Positions 12,263 through 25,655 are shown, numbered from the stretch's first letter. The stretch is DNA of 44,422 nt from Gracilaria domingensis (GCA_022539475.1 VCMS01000270.1:30001-74422), one strand, 5' to 3'. Translations and numbers: made by a program. The notes: generated by a model not told the origin, from the sequence alone.

Positions 12263-13378
12263 AATAGTCCACGTAAAAAACTAACGTATTTGGATGAACA
12301 GTGTTTCGTTCTGATTCCTTTCGCACATAAGAAAGAGAGTAAAGAGGTGGCTGATCAATCAAATGATAAAAGTGGTGGCTTGGCTGAAATCGTTTCCTTT
12401 AGTTTTGATTTCTTCAGTCACAGTACATGAGAGGGAAGAAACCTAGTAGCCCAAATGTTCAAGGAGTAGTTACACTTCCAAATAAATGTGAGGCGTGCTG
12501 ATTCAAATCAGTTGTTGCGATGAATCATATGGAACTCAGCTGTTCTTCATGGATCTCATTTGTTTGAGACAAACTGGAGTTGGTTTTGTTATCAGAGCAT
12601 GAAATATATAGATTTCTCAACGTTAAACTTCCACATAGGATGTTACGGCGCAATGTAAACATATTTAGGGTAGATTCACGTCAGGTTGTGAAGTAGTAGC
12701 GTCGTTCAAGTCAAAGTGTTGAGTGGCGTACATTTCAATTGACTGATTCCAAAAAGCTAAGAGAGTAGACGCTTTCCGTTCGGATCTGGAAGTTGATCTC
12801 CAGCTTAACAGATATTCATATTTCGAGGCACAAGTATCAGAAAGTCAATTGAAGGTCAGGAGATAAAATGTTGTAAAACAAACTATAGTTGAATACAGAG
12901 TCGTTGCTAAACGCGATGTGAGGATCTCGAGTTGCATTAATGTTTTCGGCTGTTTTCTAGTGACCAAAGGAAGATCTTTTTTTGGAGCAATCCATTGCAA
13001 TGCGTTTGGAAGTATGGTCAAGTTATGCACCCATGGCAGCAGAACAATTGATATGTGACAAGTGCAAAGACTTGATACTGCGCTTATGATTTGCATGTTG
13101 TGCTTGATCAAGGCACGGTATGATGTAGGAAACCAACTTGTCTTATTTCGTAAGACTGCGTCTTGACACCCATGCAAACCGTGAACGCAAAGTGTTCAAG
13201 GTCGTAAAGAAATTAGTCTCCAAACTACGAGATTTGAGTCGTTTTGTTCACGTTCCCGTGACCTTGGTATCGTCGGTAAGTGTTGGTTGGTTTGAGTATG
13301 ATGATTCCTGGAGTTTTCAAAATAATTTGATAAATAATGTAAAAGTGACGCGAAGGAGGAAATCGTATTGGTAGAGAG
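12263..13378. other. No gene seen
   Basis: Frames of up to 110 codons exist on the minus strand (12845-13177) but have no recognisable motif and no clear coding character. Nothing else stands out. Confidence 0.4.
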
Positions 13379-14433
13379 GTGACGAGAATGATATTTCATG
13401 ATTCCACGTCTATCGTGTGCATATCGCAAGTGCTGAAAATTCTTCTCACATCACTCAAAGCACCTCCACCACCTTCGATGAAACTCTTTGTTACATCCCC
13501 ATCTATTATGAGTGAATCAAGACGTCGTAAGAACATACAAGTCTGCGTTGAAAAGCAACGAAACAGTTGTCGAACCGTAGATGGGGTTATCTGTTTTGAT
13601 CCAAGTCATCATTGCATTGTTTGTCATCAGGCAATACATGCCATTTGTGGCACACCTCCTTCTGAAAATATCCAGAAACGTTTTCCCCACAGAAGCCATT
13701 GGAAGGATCCGGTTCTGGCGTACTGTGCAGTATTTGCTGGGATCGGGTGGAAGAAGAAAAACAACACCTTGATACAAGTAAGAACAGCTCTGCTACTGAA
13801 ACAGTTCTTCGTTCTTTGATTACATCAAGCATTGTAGCCCTCCGTTACACCGAAAGTGAAGATACCCCGAAGAGGAAAGTATTCGAACAAAATCTTCACC
13901 ATGCGTGTGATTCGGTGTCTAACCCGTTCATGGTTGGATTAACGTGTGAAAGAGCCAAACTTATTCTGCCAGATGTCAGGCTCAATTCGTACTGTGGGGA
14001 CAAAAATATAAGGCTTTCAAAGAGGCAGAAAGATGCTCAAAAGTCAAGACGGTATAGAGAAAGAAATCGTGAACGACTTAACAGAAACGCACTAAATCGA
14101 TATCATCAGAGAAGAGCCGATTCAAAACACTTGTCTTCTGCTGAAATCCGTTCGAGTTCTACAGAGCCTGGTGTGAAACAGAAACATCTTCTCCCTATTT
14201 GTCAGCCACCAAATCCCTCAGAACGTATTGTTGGAAATCCTCCAGCTCAAGGAGAATATCACGTTCATACTGTGACAGATATTTACGAGATCAAGAGATC
14301 CTTTCACGTGTTTAAGCCCGGTTTAGAGAAAAAGAGAGCCGGAGTGCTTTTCATAGTAGAGCGCACGCTTGAAAACGAAACAATTCTCATATCCGTCGTA
14401 AATAACAGGAGAAAACCCTCGAAGAGAACCTAA
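13379..14433 (+). pseudogene. Cys/His cluster protein with basic region, frameshifted
   Basis: The first frame (13379-13819) contains HHCIVCHQAIHAICGTPP and then HWKDPVLAYC, a treble-clef-like C-x2-C...H-x2-C...C arrangement. The matching second pair is found only in the next frame (13699 on), where CWDRVEEEKQ follows. Joining them needs one frameshift at about 13730, and the joined order would complete a zinc-binding module. The second frame goes on with a very basic stretch (KRQKDAQKSRRYRERNRERL) that looks like a DNA- or RNA-contacting helix, and ends at 14433. It may be a zinc-binding nuclear or transposon-derived protein; the family is not recognised. What is visible is the cluster and the shift; the role is inference. 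Confidence 0.45.
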
Positions 14434-15289
14434 CAGTTCAGAAGTGGTCAGATTGATGACAAGAGTAGTTGATCAAATATCTTGCACATAACACCTGCCG
14501 GTTCCGACGCTTTGAGTAGCTCCAGATAGCAGTACACGTCTTGGAATGCCAAAACGTTTAATCTAACGACAAAGGTACCAATATTTCCGTTCTCTTTCGC
14601 ATGCTGCGTCCTGCATACATTATTTTCGCTAATTTTCAGGGCCCATGGATGCTGACTATCGTCGATATAATCTTTGAGATCGAACCTTCGACATTCAATG
14701 GGTCTTTATACTACTCGGGTCTTTGAGGTAGCAGCTCGAAAATAGATAGGTTCTGTCCTATTAGTAGCGGCTGACACCAGCTGAGTGAAGATATCAACGT
14801 GCGTGGTTTTTCTCTCTTACTGCGACCTAATATGATCCGAAGGCTTTTCCAGTAATGTGTTGGCATCAAAAGCAGCCACAAAAACGTTCGAACTGTATTG
14901 CGCGTATATATTCTTCATGCAACTTGTTACTTTTAGTAGGAAGCGCTTTAAAATGGAGACCATCGTGCGCTCCAAATTCGGCAAAAAGCCAACACCAACA
15001 ACAGCTGCCTGTGATGCTAAATTTCTGGCAGCGCTTTCGTGAATCGCGTAGCGCCCCTTAAGCAGCCAACGCAAAACTCCGCCCACCAGCTCCCACCGGG
15101 TCCATCTTCAAAACCGCATTACGTTCTGCATTACCTTCCAAGCGGTCTGCTTATTCTTTTTGACTCTCTTTTCCTTGAAGAACTTGCAAGTAACTCTTCT
15201 CACGTCTGAATCCATATCGACGACGATGTACCCTGATGCCCTGAATTCCGCGCTGTCGAGAAAAACGGAAAGCCTCATATGCTGATTGC
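14434..15289. other. No clear gene; possible degraded 5' part of the OCRL-like gene
   Basis: Short frames on both strands, none with a motif I can name. In OCRL/INPP5B proteins an N-terminal PH domain precedes the phosphatase, and this interval is where it would lie, but I cannot read one. Confidence 0.35.
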
Positions 15290-17619
15290 ATTTATGAACG
15301 TCGCCATGAATTTACAACCGACAAGGAGCTCAACATCTTTTCTCGAACATGGAACGTCAATGAGCGCTCCCCAGAACAGGAATTCGACCCTCTACCTGGC
15401 TCTTCCGCTACTCCGAGCACATAGACGTCCTTTCGACGTGTACAAGCTTGGTTTGCAAGAAGTACAATCGCTATCCGGAATGGATGCAGTTCCTTGAGAG
15501 ACTATACGTGGAGTAGAGTGGCGAACAAAAATCCATCAACTGCTTGACGATGATTACGATATAGTGGCAGAAACACAACTCGTGGGCATAATGACCCTTG
15601 TCTTCTTGCGAAAGAATCACTTTGCTTACCTCGCGAATGACAATATCTCAACCGCTGCGATTAAATTTCTCAATGCAGTTGGCGGTGGATTGGAATAGAA
15701 TTGCGTTTTCAGGTGTATGATCGAACCTTATCTTGCGTTTCATGCCACTTGACCGTCCACACCGGCAAAATTGAGCGTCGTAATCCAGATTTTGGAGATG
15801 TCTTCATAAATGCCCTCTTCGAACAACCAGAGTTGTTTGATGATTCTCCCTCGGAGCCTACCAAGACCTTAACGGGCCCTGTTGTGCAAGAATCCAAGGC
15901 GGTTTGCAGCTGGAAGTCTTTCGATTTCAGAAACGCGCGGTCTGCGCTAATTGCTTACAAAGTACCTCCGGGTGCTACCAGGGGTGCAAGCGTATGGTTC
16001 GAGAACATGAAATATGTTCGCGATTTGCTGCATCTGCACTCGTAGAGTTCTGCAATGGCTCAACAACCACACCGATGCAGGTCTCTAGGTGCACCAGCAT
16101 CCTTGCTCATGACGCTGTTTTATGGCAGGGGGACTTGAATTATAGAATCCATGCGCCTTTAGAACGAGTAATGGGATGGATCAGAGATCGGAACTGGATA
16201 GCCCTGAGTAATGCTGACGAGCTCCAGTATCAAATGAGGTTGAATGATATCTTCAAAGGTTTTCGGGAGGGGCATTTACAGTTTCCTCCAACATATAAGT
16301 TCGACAGATACAGCGACAGGTACGCCACAGACGAAAATGGAGACCTGAAAAAGACTCCAGTGTACACAGATCACATCTCGTGGAAGCCCGGTACAGACGA
16401 AAAGGGAAAGAAAATCCAGGTGAGGTTGGGATGATATGATTGTGCAAAGTTGTACTCCTCGGATCATAGACCAGCTCATGCTCATTTCAGAATGACACTT
16501 GGAGTAGAGGACGCGTCGAGAAATTGAAGGAGAAGTTCAAAGGCGAGTAGATTACATGACGAATGAACACATGCCGAAAGTGCTCAATGACCCATGCCCT
16601 GTTGCCATGGACAAAGTTCTCTTCCACGAAACAAAGTACGCCACGGTGTTGCTTAGAAACAAGTCCGAACGTGGAGCTGCACATGTTAGAATCGAAGTGG
16701 CAAAAGATCAACCTAAATGGCTGCGTTTTGATGCAACTCGATGGCAGAATGTCCTTATTCATCCCAGCTAGTCAGCAAAATTGGAGCTACGAGCTCGGAT
16801 CGGTTGTGGAAACGGTCTGGCAGCTCGAGTGTGCAACGATGGATGGCAATTGAGCGCAGAGCTTACGATGCTAATTGAACCTGGTCAGGAAATTCGACAG
16901 ATAGAAGTGTGTGGAAGATACGTAGCCACGACGTTGCGTCTTTTGTTTGAAATGTTGTTGATGATGTCAAGGTCTGTTCGCTCCGTGAGGCATTTGAAAC
17001 AATTTGAAGCTAACTTTCTAGCAGACCACCAATCCGTTGACAGTGACCTGGGGAACAGAGGCACTCCCGACGCTTTACCACTTGTAGTGCCGAAAGAAAT
17101 CTGGCGGTTGATAGACGCATTGCCGAGAATACACGAGGGAGACACCGAATATTATATGCATCTCTTTCCCGATTTGCGTCGCGGAAACGCAACGGTGTGC
17201 AGCTTTGTAAAGTTTTGAAGTATGGTGATAACGGGGAATCTATTCCCGATGAGATGGATGGTCATGATGTAGCAGAATGTCTGCTCGAAATGTTGAGGAA
17301 CTTAGAAGACAAAGTCATTTCTCAGTCGGTGTACCGCCGAGTGGTTGAAGTAGGTCGGACAGAGGACCCGTTAGCGGTTTGCGGAACGGTGAGCTTGTTA
17401 CCTCCACTGAATGCGAATGTGTTCTGGTATATAATTGGTCTCCTTTGTCAGCATCGTGCTGTAGAGAAGGAGAAAGAAGAGAACGTACAACTTGCAAAAG
17501 TTTTCGGCAACATCCTCCTCCTCCCTTCAGTACCCAATGTATCGAGCGATTCAAAAGCAAGACCATCTTTCATTCTTGCTGCGATAAAGTTCAATCAACG
17601 AACAAGTCCTTCAAGATAG
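15290..17619 (+). pseudogene. OCRL/INPP5B-like inositol polyphosphate 5-phosphatase, degraded
   Basis: These enzymes remove the 5-phosphate of phosphoinositides on endosomal and Golgi membranes. Phosphatase motifs appear in order in changing frames: FSRTWNVNERSP (about 15337), VYKLGLQEVQSLSGMDAV (catalytic Glu), YDRTLSCVSCHLTVHTGKIE, VLWQGDLNYRI (16119), FPPTYKFDRYSD (16282), PVYTDHISWK, and after an in-frame TGA, YSSDHRPAHAHF. An ASH-type domain follows (VLFHETKYATVLLRNKSE, 16610-16770). Last comes a RhoGAP-like domain (LPLVVPKEIWRLIDALP; LLEMLRNLEDKVISQSVYRR; NVFWYIIGLL), ending at 17619. Phosphatase-ASH-RhoGAP is the OCRL/INPP5B architecture. At least four frame changes plus stops (16432-16434 and near 16530) make it a pseudogene. 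The RhoGAP part shows no obvious arginine finger, as is usual in this family. Confidence 0.85.
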
Positions 17620-18198
17620 AAAACTGTGATTGATCTCAAACGACCGCTATCTTATCCCAGGAAGCTTTGTGTGAGACAGTCTGTATAACAACAATCTGAT
17701 TAAAGAACAAACGCAAAGCACTTTCCGTGAAATGAACAAACCGGCTTGGAGATAAGTGCTCCAAAATTCTATGACGAGATGTTCCGTTGATTCAAACGTA
17801 ACGAACGAATCGAGTCTCAGAACCTGTTTTAGGTTCGAGAGACCTTACACACTTCAGACTAAAAGGTTTAGATTCATCAATTCCACCAGATGGTTTCGAC
17901 CAATTTGTAAAAGAACAAGCATGTATTTGTACATTTTGCGGGACTCAAAAGAGCCTTGGCCGCTTTCTTCGTTTAAACGCGAATCCGTGTTTTCAGTCAG
18001 AAATATGCTTGCTCCTGGAGCGAATCTTGGTCGTTTTAAACAGCAATGACATCAGATGTATCCATACGACAGAATTCTTCTACAATAGTTAGTAATCTCT
18101 CGTCCCATTCTTTCCCGTGCGGTTTCAATAAATCTCGTCGTACGCGTTGTTAGTCGAGATCCACGCCGATCATCTGCTCCAAAACCCCAAGAATCGTC
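17620..18198. other. No gene seen between OCRL-like and TsaE remnants
   Basis: A 97-codon plus-strand frame (17756-18049) has no recognisable motif. No structured repeat was noticed. Confidence 0.4.
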
Positions 18199-19043
18199 TT
18201 ATGAGGGTTTCGTACGGGGTTCCTTGTTGACGTATGACATGTGCATTTCAAGTCGGTTGACAGGTGTGATGGACTTTAGGCGATCGGGCCATTCGATCAG
18301 ACAGGCAGTTTGATCCACTGCCCTCTTGAAATTCAGGATTGGTCGTTGCGACACGTCTTTCAAGCACCAGAAATCCATATGTAATACTCTGGAATTCCAG
18401 AATGTCCTTTAGGCGTTGCATAGCTGTTGAGTTGCAAATATGTGGGAGATGTTACAGGTACGCTTTTTTCGAAATGTGCACAGTGTATGTAGCCTCGCGC
18501 TAAGGCTGTCTTCCCTACTCCCAGATAACCAAATAAAAGGATAACATTGCTCACTCTGCAATCTTGACCAAGCAATCGTCCAAGCTTGTACGTGTGACTT
18601 TTCGTTGGCAGCAATAATCTGTCTTCGGAAATCGATGCACAGGTCTGACTTGCTGGTGCACTTGTCTTGATATTAGAGTGTTGGCGTTCACTTTTCGAAG
18701 CACATATTCGTGTTGAGGGCAGATACCGAGATTTTCGTTGACAAAGAGCTTCCTCCGTGAACCGCGGAAACGAAGAATAAGAGAACTTTGTAGAAAATAG
18801 CCGACCGTACGAACGAGGCCTGTGAGTGTTGCTATGCGTAACTGCAGATTTAACAAGTAGAATCCTCATCATGTAGTAATTCGTAGTAACTGCGGGATTC
18901 ACTCTCGAACATGTATTCTGAGCCAGGTGTTGTGCAAACATTGGAGGTATTATCTTCAGGTGTTCCCTGTTGCAAACGGAAGTGAAGGAATCTACCGGAT
19001 TCTGGAATCTCACATCTGTACGGCGAGCCAATGTCAAGACCAA
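18199..19043 (-). pseudogene. tsaE: TsaE (YjeE) tRNA threonylcarbamoyladenosine ATPase, one frameshift
   Basis: TsaE is the P-loop ATPase that supports t6A formation on tRNAs; in eukaryotes it is an organelle-targeted protein of bacterial origin. The family core is plain: HTYKLGRLLGQD, VILLFGYLGVGKTALARGYI (Walker A), VPVTSPTYLQLNSY. The frame then runs into a stop at about 18360, while another frame continues the domain: HMDFWCLKDVSQRPIL (the H-x-D Walker B-like motif), TACLIEWPDRLKS, VNRLEMHMSYV, and a TAA at 18199-18201. So a single frameshift near 18385-18400 splits the domain. About 150 residues precede the core, with Arg/Ser/Thr-rich sequence starting around MMRILLVKSAVTHS, which would suit a transit peptide. 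With only one break it is the least damaged of the housekeeping copies, and an assembly error cannot be excluded. Confidence 0.8.
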
Positions 19044-19743
19044 AGGAATCTGTTCTCTGCACGCGGGCCTCTTCTGTCGTAAGGTTACATGACATGAACT
19101 TCAACTAACTCCTCGGCCCCCCCCCGATGGAGAAGGATTGAATGGGAGTCGAACGAAACGGGAGTTGGATAGCATTAAATCGACCCATCTGGCTGTCACA
19201 AGCACCTCAAGAAGATCTGTAAAATAGCAAAGATTTCGGGAAAAGTTAAAATTAGGCGTGGAATAATCAAATCAAACTTGCCCACGAGAACCGATGGTGA
19301 CACATGTTAACGAGGAGTTGCGTAGTCGAGCGTTGGACTCGTGCCCTCATAGATACCGTCGCTACCCTTGCATGCTGCTTGGCGGGTTTGCATCTGACTA
19401 AATCATTTCCTCCTCGAGCTCAAAACACTTTTGAGCATGGGCATGTACCCCACGGTTCGAGGCATCCATCGGAAATTTTTTTCCTCTCTTCTGCGGTACC
19501 TTGGTACCCATTCTGATATTCAGTCACACAGCGAGACGAGGTTTCGGCACGTTTTCAGAAGCTCTTGCCGCCCGTCACTTCTCTTTTTGCCATGACTGAA
19601 AAGACCACTCCTACCGCTCTCAACATTTGCGCGCAACCACAGACCTCACTCCAGAATATTGCAACCCGCTAAAATTTCTCGGAAACTCGAAGTAGACCTA
19701 GCTCTAGACCAGTGCAGCGCACCGTTTTTCACATCGGTTCGGA
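19044..19743. other. No gene seen
   Basis: Only a 70-codon frame at 19304-19516 without motif. A run of nine C lies near 19119. Confidence 0.4.
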
Positions 19744-22700
19744 GTGGGACTCGGCTGCCAAGGAAGGGGTTTTGAATGCTTTCCATCTATCCATGCCAGC
19801 CGAGATTGGTCGAAATTTACCTGCAGAGAAGAATCTTTAAGTTTTCAGGAGCGTCCGGCTCAGTCGAATTGGATGCTGAAATGGCTGATATCTTCGCAGA
19901 GCCGACGTCAAATTTCTGCCCAGATAGAGCTCCTCCGCATAAGAGCACTACGCTCCCCCCGTGCAATGCTGCATTTTTACCGCCCAGTCTTGTTTAACAG
20001 AGAAGTTTCTCACATGAAGAGTTGCCGTACTGCTAATGATGCATCTGGATTTGCTCAAGATCTCATACCGTCATATTTACTGCCGTTAACGAAGATGAGA
20101 AGAAAAGCCTTATCTGCTCTCCATAATCAGATTCGAAGCAAGAAGAGCAAAGGCAAAACACGGTAGCCAGTGGTTGGCAACACTACCTGCCCGAGGTCTA
20201 CAAACGATCGTGAGAAAGAGTCCGTGCGAGCGTCACCAAAACTGCGAAAAGCATCCTTCCCCAAGGGAAGAAGATGACTGAGAGACTTCCCTCACTCCTA
20301 TTGTGGAAACCACGTTAGGAACCAGCACATATCGAAGGCGTCGGGTACTTCTTTCTCACATAACAGATACCCCGAGAAAGCGTCTGCAATCAGACAAGAA
20401 AGCGATTTCCGCTGCTGGTATGGCTGGGCTTCACCCGTCTCCAAATTCTTACAGTGTGTTGGCATAGCGTCGAAACCTACAGATTTGCTTCATGACGTAG
20501 CACGAAAATGGTCTTCACGCACTCCATGGGCTAAACTGAAGCATATGGCTCTACCTCTTCGAACAAAGCTTACTCCAAAGAAACGGAGTGTTTTCCCGAG
20601 CTATGGGGACGGTGTCTTTAGACACGGATGACTCATCCTCTAATGCGACCAATATATATGGAAACGTGAAGAATAACAAGCAAAACGAAAGTTTAGATCG
20701 GCTTCAATCTTGGGGACATCAACAACCGCCGTCGCTTATTGGGGCGCTTTTTTGGCTCCGAGGGCACGCAACTCATGAAATATTGGGTACGCCTTTGCAA
20801 CCCATGGACGTCCCGTCATCTATTCATGCGAGAATCTCAACTTTATTTCATGGCCAAACACTGCCGTATCGAGCCTGAACTTTCGAAACGGATCCTCGAC
20901 CTGGCTCTACGATAAAACTTCCGGCTAGCATCACAAGAAAATAGAAAGCCGCGGCAGTCGGAGTCCCTGCCTCGCAAGTACCCTTTAAAAAAATAAAGGA
21001 CAGTCTCCCCGAAACCTGCTTCTGCTCAGGCTAATGGAACAATGCCACCACCGAAAAAGCCAAAGGTTCCAAAGCCACAGTCAATACTGAGCAATGGTCA
21101 CGCTTTCTCAACAATGACCCCGCAACAGGTACAAGCCGCCGCAAGAAACGACGCAAGCCGATCAGGGGCAAGAGCTCAGCCACCTTTAAACCCGCAACAT
21201 ATTACTCCGGAATTGCAAGGACATATGATTTAGCAGCGTCACATGAGCAAATTGCCGCCAAAACCGCTATCAATGGAGCTATCGGCTCCGCAGCAATAGC
21301 TGCCTCCAATTATGCAAACATGCATCAGCCGTCAAAAAGAAGTATGTATCTCAATGCTATGCCAGTGGCAGTGACCGGTATGCATTCAAGAGCTGGTGGT
21401 GCTGGCTGACATCCATCGGCTCACTTACTCACAGCATTGAACGCAAATCCCAATCAAGGAACAAAGTCTGCCGGTTCCAGAGGAAGCAAAGGAAGGGTTC
21501 CGGTCTGACACCAAGTTGCAGGCGCATCTCTCGGTATGAGAGTAACTGGGGCTGTAACCATACGAAACCAATCACCCAGCCAAGGAAGTTCGCGAAGCGC
21601 TGGTCGTTCGTCTCGTATGAGGATTCCAGCAGAAGTTGCAGCGGCCGAGGCTGCGAGGCAGTACGATGCAGGACTCCTAGCATCCGCGGCACAACAGATA
21701 CAAAGAGGACATATGCCACATCCGATGTACCACAATCAGACCCCTATTGACTTTCAACAAATGTTGGCACAGATTGCGGGCACAAATCATCACGTGCGTG
21801 ATGATCTACAGGCGTTGGGAAGCAACATGCACCCAAACGTTGCAAACGATGTCGCTGACCTTGTCCGAAGGAATGTGCAGTGAATGTCTACGTTAACGGT
21901 ACTCAAAACAGGTGGGTCAGTCCCAAGTACTCCACAGATGCCCCAACCGAGAGATCCATCCCTACTCAAGCCAAACGCCACGCCAAGGATGGCAGTTCAG
22001 AAGAATGACCAGAATATAGCTCATTGATCAAAGGAGCTGGAGCAACAACTTTGCCAAGGAACAGGTTTTGTGCTGGACAACGCTAGTCCTGCTGCGAAAC
22101 TGGAAGCAGCCCTGAGCGGGTGCGGCAGGCGTCCTAAGCCAGAGCAGATTGGGGTTCCAAACATGTTTCAAAGTCCTTACGATGCCGCCCTAGCAGCTGT
22201 AGCTTGGCCTCAAATGGGGCCGAATGCAATTGCTATGAAGAACCAAGCATTTCTACGAATGGCTCCTAATTCCTTAACAACTGCCCCAACCAACCCTGCA
22301 ATGTCACAGAACATTAGGGACATGTCTAACCTTACAGGACTTCAACTAGTTATGAGAATGCCAGAACAAGCTCATGGAAACAACGTAATGAATTTTATGC
22401 CAACAACTACTGCGACTCCCGGATTGCAAAATCCAGCACTTAGCAACCGGATGGATTCTAATGTGACGGGGAAATTTGTCGGGCAAGGAAAATCTATGAA
22501 CTTGCTTTCGAGTACCCGATTCTTCAAAAAATGTTTGGAGCCAAGGCTCTAGGAGCGAATCCCAACAATGTTGTGCATCTGCAACAGTTTGTAGAAGCAA
22601 GCACCCAACTGAACAATCTCTTGCATGGAATGCGTCAGGTGGGAGTACCCCCTACTTCTGAATATGTCCTCCTTGGAGATAAGCCCTCATTCCTCAACGA

Positions 22701-22749
22701 AATTGATAAAGTCTTCGAAGGGAAAGATGCTCATGACTCCGGATTCTAG
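19744..22749 (+). pseudogene. Gln/Met/Ala/Pro-rich coactivator-like protein, multiply broken
   Basis: I do not recognise the family. The 5' part (19744-20880) changes frame repeatedly; one frame reads AFHLSMPAEIGRNLPAEKN, another ends KKSKGKTR. From 21042 the sequence is low-complexity and disordered: MPPPKKPKVPKPQ, MTPQQVQAAARND, then in a different frame (21536-22552) RIPAEVAAAEAARQYDAG, RGHMPHPMYHNQTPIDFQQM and many Met/Asn/Gln/Pro residues. Stops interrupt at 21881-21883 and about 22025. The last 72 codons (22531-22749: LGANPNNVVHLQQFVEAS, then NNLLHGMRQ) are in a third frame. Composition is that of a chromatin or transcription coactivator subunit. All parts share one orientation and no other gene intervenes, so I treat it as one decayed gene of about 3 kb. 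Confidence 0.45.
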
Positions 22750-23617
22750 CCGTTTTAACGAAAGTCGTAACGTAACATGACTAGCAGTCATTTTTGAGGT
22801 CGAAACGATATATTCGCAGTTTTGAACTACGGCTGTTGTTGTAATGCTTGGTTTTCGACAAGTTACCGTTTTACAAGATCCACAGAGTTATGTATGTAGT
22901 TAAGAATGGTACTGCTTCATAGTCCGGAATCGGATCTTTTGTAATTCTCCGCTCATTCTCATCACCTAATTTTCATGTACAGAGCATTTGCATTTTACAG
23001 AACAATCTAACGCAAACAACAAAAAAATTTCATACCTGATGCCTCGGTTTGCCCCAGGTAGTCCATGCTGTTGATACAATTTTCCTACTGTATCTATCTA
23101 CTGTTAAGGAAGTCTAATGTACGAATGTACACCCCTCACGGAAACTTTCGATTTCGTAGGCGGTTGCCTTGTCATCGAATTCTCAACAGAGCCCCCTGAT
23201 GGGCCGACCGTCATTATTTACACGCAGATATCTGTGAGGTCCTCAATCTTGACTTCTTCAATCTTAAAACTTTGAAGTTGAAAGTGGTCGTGCCTTCGAA
23301 GAGAACGCCAAGCCACTGTCTCTGTATCGAAATCAAATTGAAACGGAGCGTACGCTTCAGAGCGCTTCTAGTTCTTTCATACCTAATGTTTCTCTCGGCA
23401 ATTGACCCCCTCAGATGACTTGTTCCAAGTTTATCATTTCACAATAATGTTCCTTTGCACAGCCAAATTGGTCGCTGCCATGGTCTGCATCTGTTTTCGG
23501 TCAGAAAGAAACACCGGCGATACCTTTTGAGAGCAAACTAAAAAGACACGCGTAGATATTCCCAGGAGGATGTATCTTCTTGAGAGACAAATATGTGTAC
23601 GAATCGCTCTCTCTCTT
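22750..23617. other. Intergenic, nothing recognised
   Basis: AT-rich with no long frame. It separates the 3' ends of the coactivator-like and CRN pseudogenes, which are convergent. Confidence 0.5.
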
Positions 23618-25655
23618 CATCCGTTCTGCTGTTGTTGTTTCCAGCGACGAGCTGCTTCCAGAAGGTTGCCAATGCCACCAATATTCGTTTCTTCTTCAAG
23701 GAAGACAACCTGCCAAAATCCTTCATCTCCATTCTCTGTCTTCCGAGTCTTCTTCACTCTTTTTGGAATAACCTTCTTCGCGAGGGCAACATTTGCGCTC
23801 TTGTCCCCGTTTTGAATAGGCCCATCATAGTGCTCCATTTCCCACAATAACCATTTATTTGCCATATCAAAAACCTCTTCTCGGAGTTCCGTGCCGGCCT
23901 CTTTCGCAGCGATAGCTTTTTCCCTCAGAGAATCTACACTTCGTTTGAATATTCGTCTAACTGCTTCATCTGCTGCTTGTAAATAGTTCATCATGAATAT
24001 GTACGCAATTCAAACGGCTGCATGCGGTTGGGTGCCAACATAACCCTCAAAGCGTCGTATAGCTGAAGTTTCGTCTTCCAACTTTACGACATCTGCAAGC
24101 GTTTCCCACAACTTTGAAGCTGATCTTATTTCATCCATCGAAGTAACCATTTCAAGGACCAATCTCGCTCTCTCGACTTCTCCAAGCCTTACTTCCAAGT
24201 CTGCCAGTGAAACAAAGTCAGGCTCATGAGTCGGATTCCTTGTCAGCCAGTTCTCATATATCTTTCGAACGCGTTCGAACTCTCCAAGGGATCGTTCGAA
24301 TTCAATTTATGTCTTACACAATATATGCTTGTGAGGAAGTACGCCGAGTCCTATGCCAAAAATCTTGCGAGCTGCTTGCACGTCCCTGTTCCGTACTTCA
24401 GCTTGAGCAAAATAGATCCAAAGCTTCCCAAATGGAAACTTGTGATGGAGCCTTGGTATAGAAGCCATGCATCGCTTGTAAATGGCAATACCTGATACGA
24501 AATCATTACCAGAAAGCTCCTCCCAAATTGCATCGGAAACCCAGAGATATATGCCCTTGATCCACGATGGCTTGGAAGCAACAGGAAGTATGTTTGTAAC
24601 AGAGCGTTCATAATTATTTCGAACTTGTTCAGAGATGATGTTCATTCTTCAAGTTGAAGAAGGTCAAACCAAGTGTCATGCTCAGTGGGATTTTCAGCAA
24701 GGACAGCCTCGTACGTCCTTCTTATCTTTGAAGTTAGTAAGCTATCCAAAGCCTCTCGAACCCCATGCTGCTTTTCAAACTTGATAAAACCGCTGTGCAG
24801 CTCTGGGGATTCGGATTCCGAAAATGTATTTGTTGGGCATTGGTATATGGCCCTCGCTCTGTGAACCTGTTTGTGACGCTCTTCAAGCCTTGCAAACGAG
24901 AGGAAGAATCCTGAAATTTGCTGTGAAAGTGATACTTGCTCAGTGGCGCGCTCGTAAACCTGAGGAGCATGAGCCACTTTCTCATGTCGCTCTTCGAACT
25001 TTGCATATTTGATGTAAGAATGCGATGTCCGATGCACTTTCACAAGTGATTCATAAACCTTTCTAGCGAGCTCACTACGCTCATAACGGAGATCGAAGCG
25101 GATGAAACAAAATTATGCAGTCGCTTCCGGTAGCCATTTCATCCAGCGATCGTACACTAGACGCACTTGACTGAGTTGTTCCAACATTTCTTCAATGTGA
25201 GCGTATTTGAGCCAGATTTGGTCCACTCGTTGTAGTAACGCCACAGCCCCGTCATATGTTTATTGCATGGTTTATGAAGCGATGAAGTATTTCCATTTCA
25301 GCGTAGTTGAGCCATATCACTGGGTTGCGGTAATCATTATCAATAGCTCTCTCCCAGAAAGAACAGGCAAGCACTAACTCATTTTGCTCCTCCTCCCATC
25401 TTGCGTACCGAATCCATAAGGGTGTGTGTGAACGATTGGGAACCATTCTCATCTCATACTGCTTGCGCTCATTTCGTTGGTAGCCAATTAGTTCCTCGGC
25501 ATCGGCCATATCTCGCTTTAGGATGGGAACGGATTGTTCCTTGCGCTCCCATGGTTCGCACAGAAGCTGTTCTGCGGTAATTTGAGTTGCAACCAAGCCT
25601 TGCTGTTTACCCGATTTACATTTATATTCCTAGCGTAAGATAGAACTTCATCCAT
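23618..25655 (-). pseudogene. CRN: Crooked-neck/CLF1 HAT-repeat splicing factor, full-length but frameshifted
   Basis: CRN/CLF1 is the HAT-repeat scaffold of the NineTeen complex in the spliceosome. The start ATG at 25653-25655 sits in a good context. It is followed by NVNRVNSKA and, one frame over, ATQITAEQLLCEPWERKEQ, the family N-terminus. HAT repeats follow in shifting frames: TPLWIRYARWEEEQNE, ACSFWERAIDNDYRNPVIWL, YAEMEILHRFINHAINI, SYIKYAKFEERHEKVAHA, VYERATEQVSLS, RAIYQCPTNT, FIKFEKQHGVREALDSLL, HDTWFDLLQLEE, KLWIYFAQAEVRNRDVQAAR. The end reads GFWQVVFLEEETNIGG and LLEAARRWKQQQ, the normal CRN tail. About 2.0 kb matches the length of a gene of around 680 codons, so nothing is deleted, but there are at least six frame breaks. 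No GT-AG introns explain them. Confidence 0.88.

Noticed and set aside
15290..17619. Introns as the explanation for frame changes in the OCRL-like gene
   Set aside because: At 16420-16487 a GTGAG...TTCAG pair looks like an intron, but the DNA between them codes for the conserved YSSDHRPAHAHF segment in the same frame after a TGA, so it is exon with a stop. Similar reasoning applies to CRN and RPN1.
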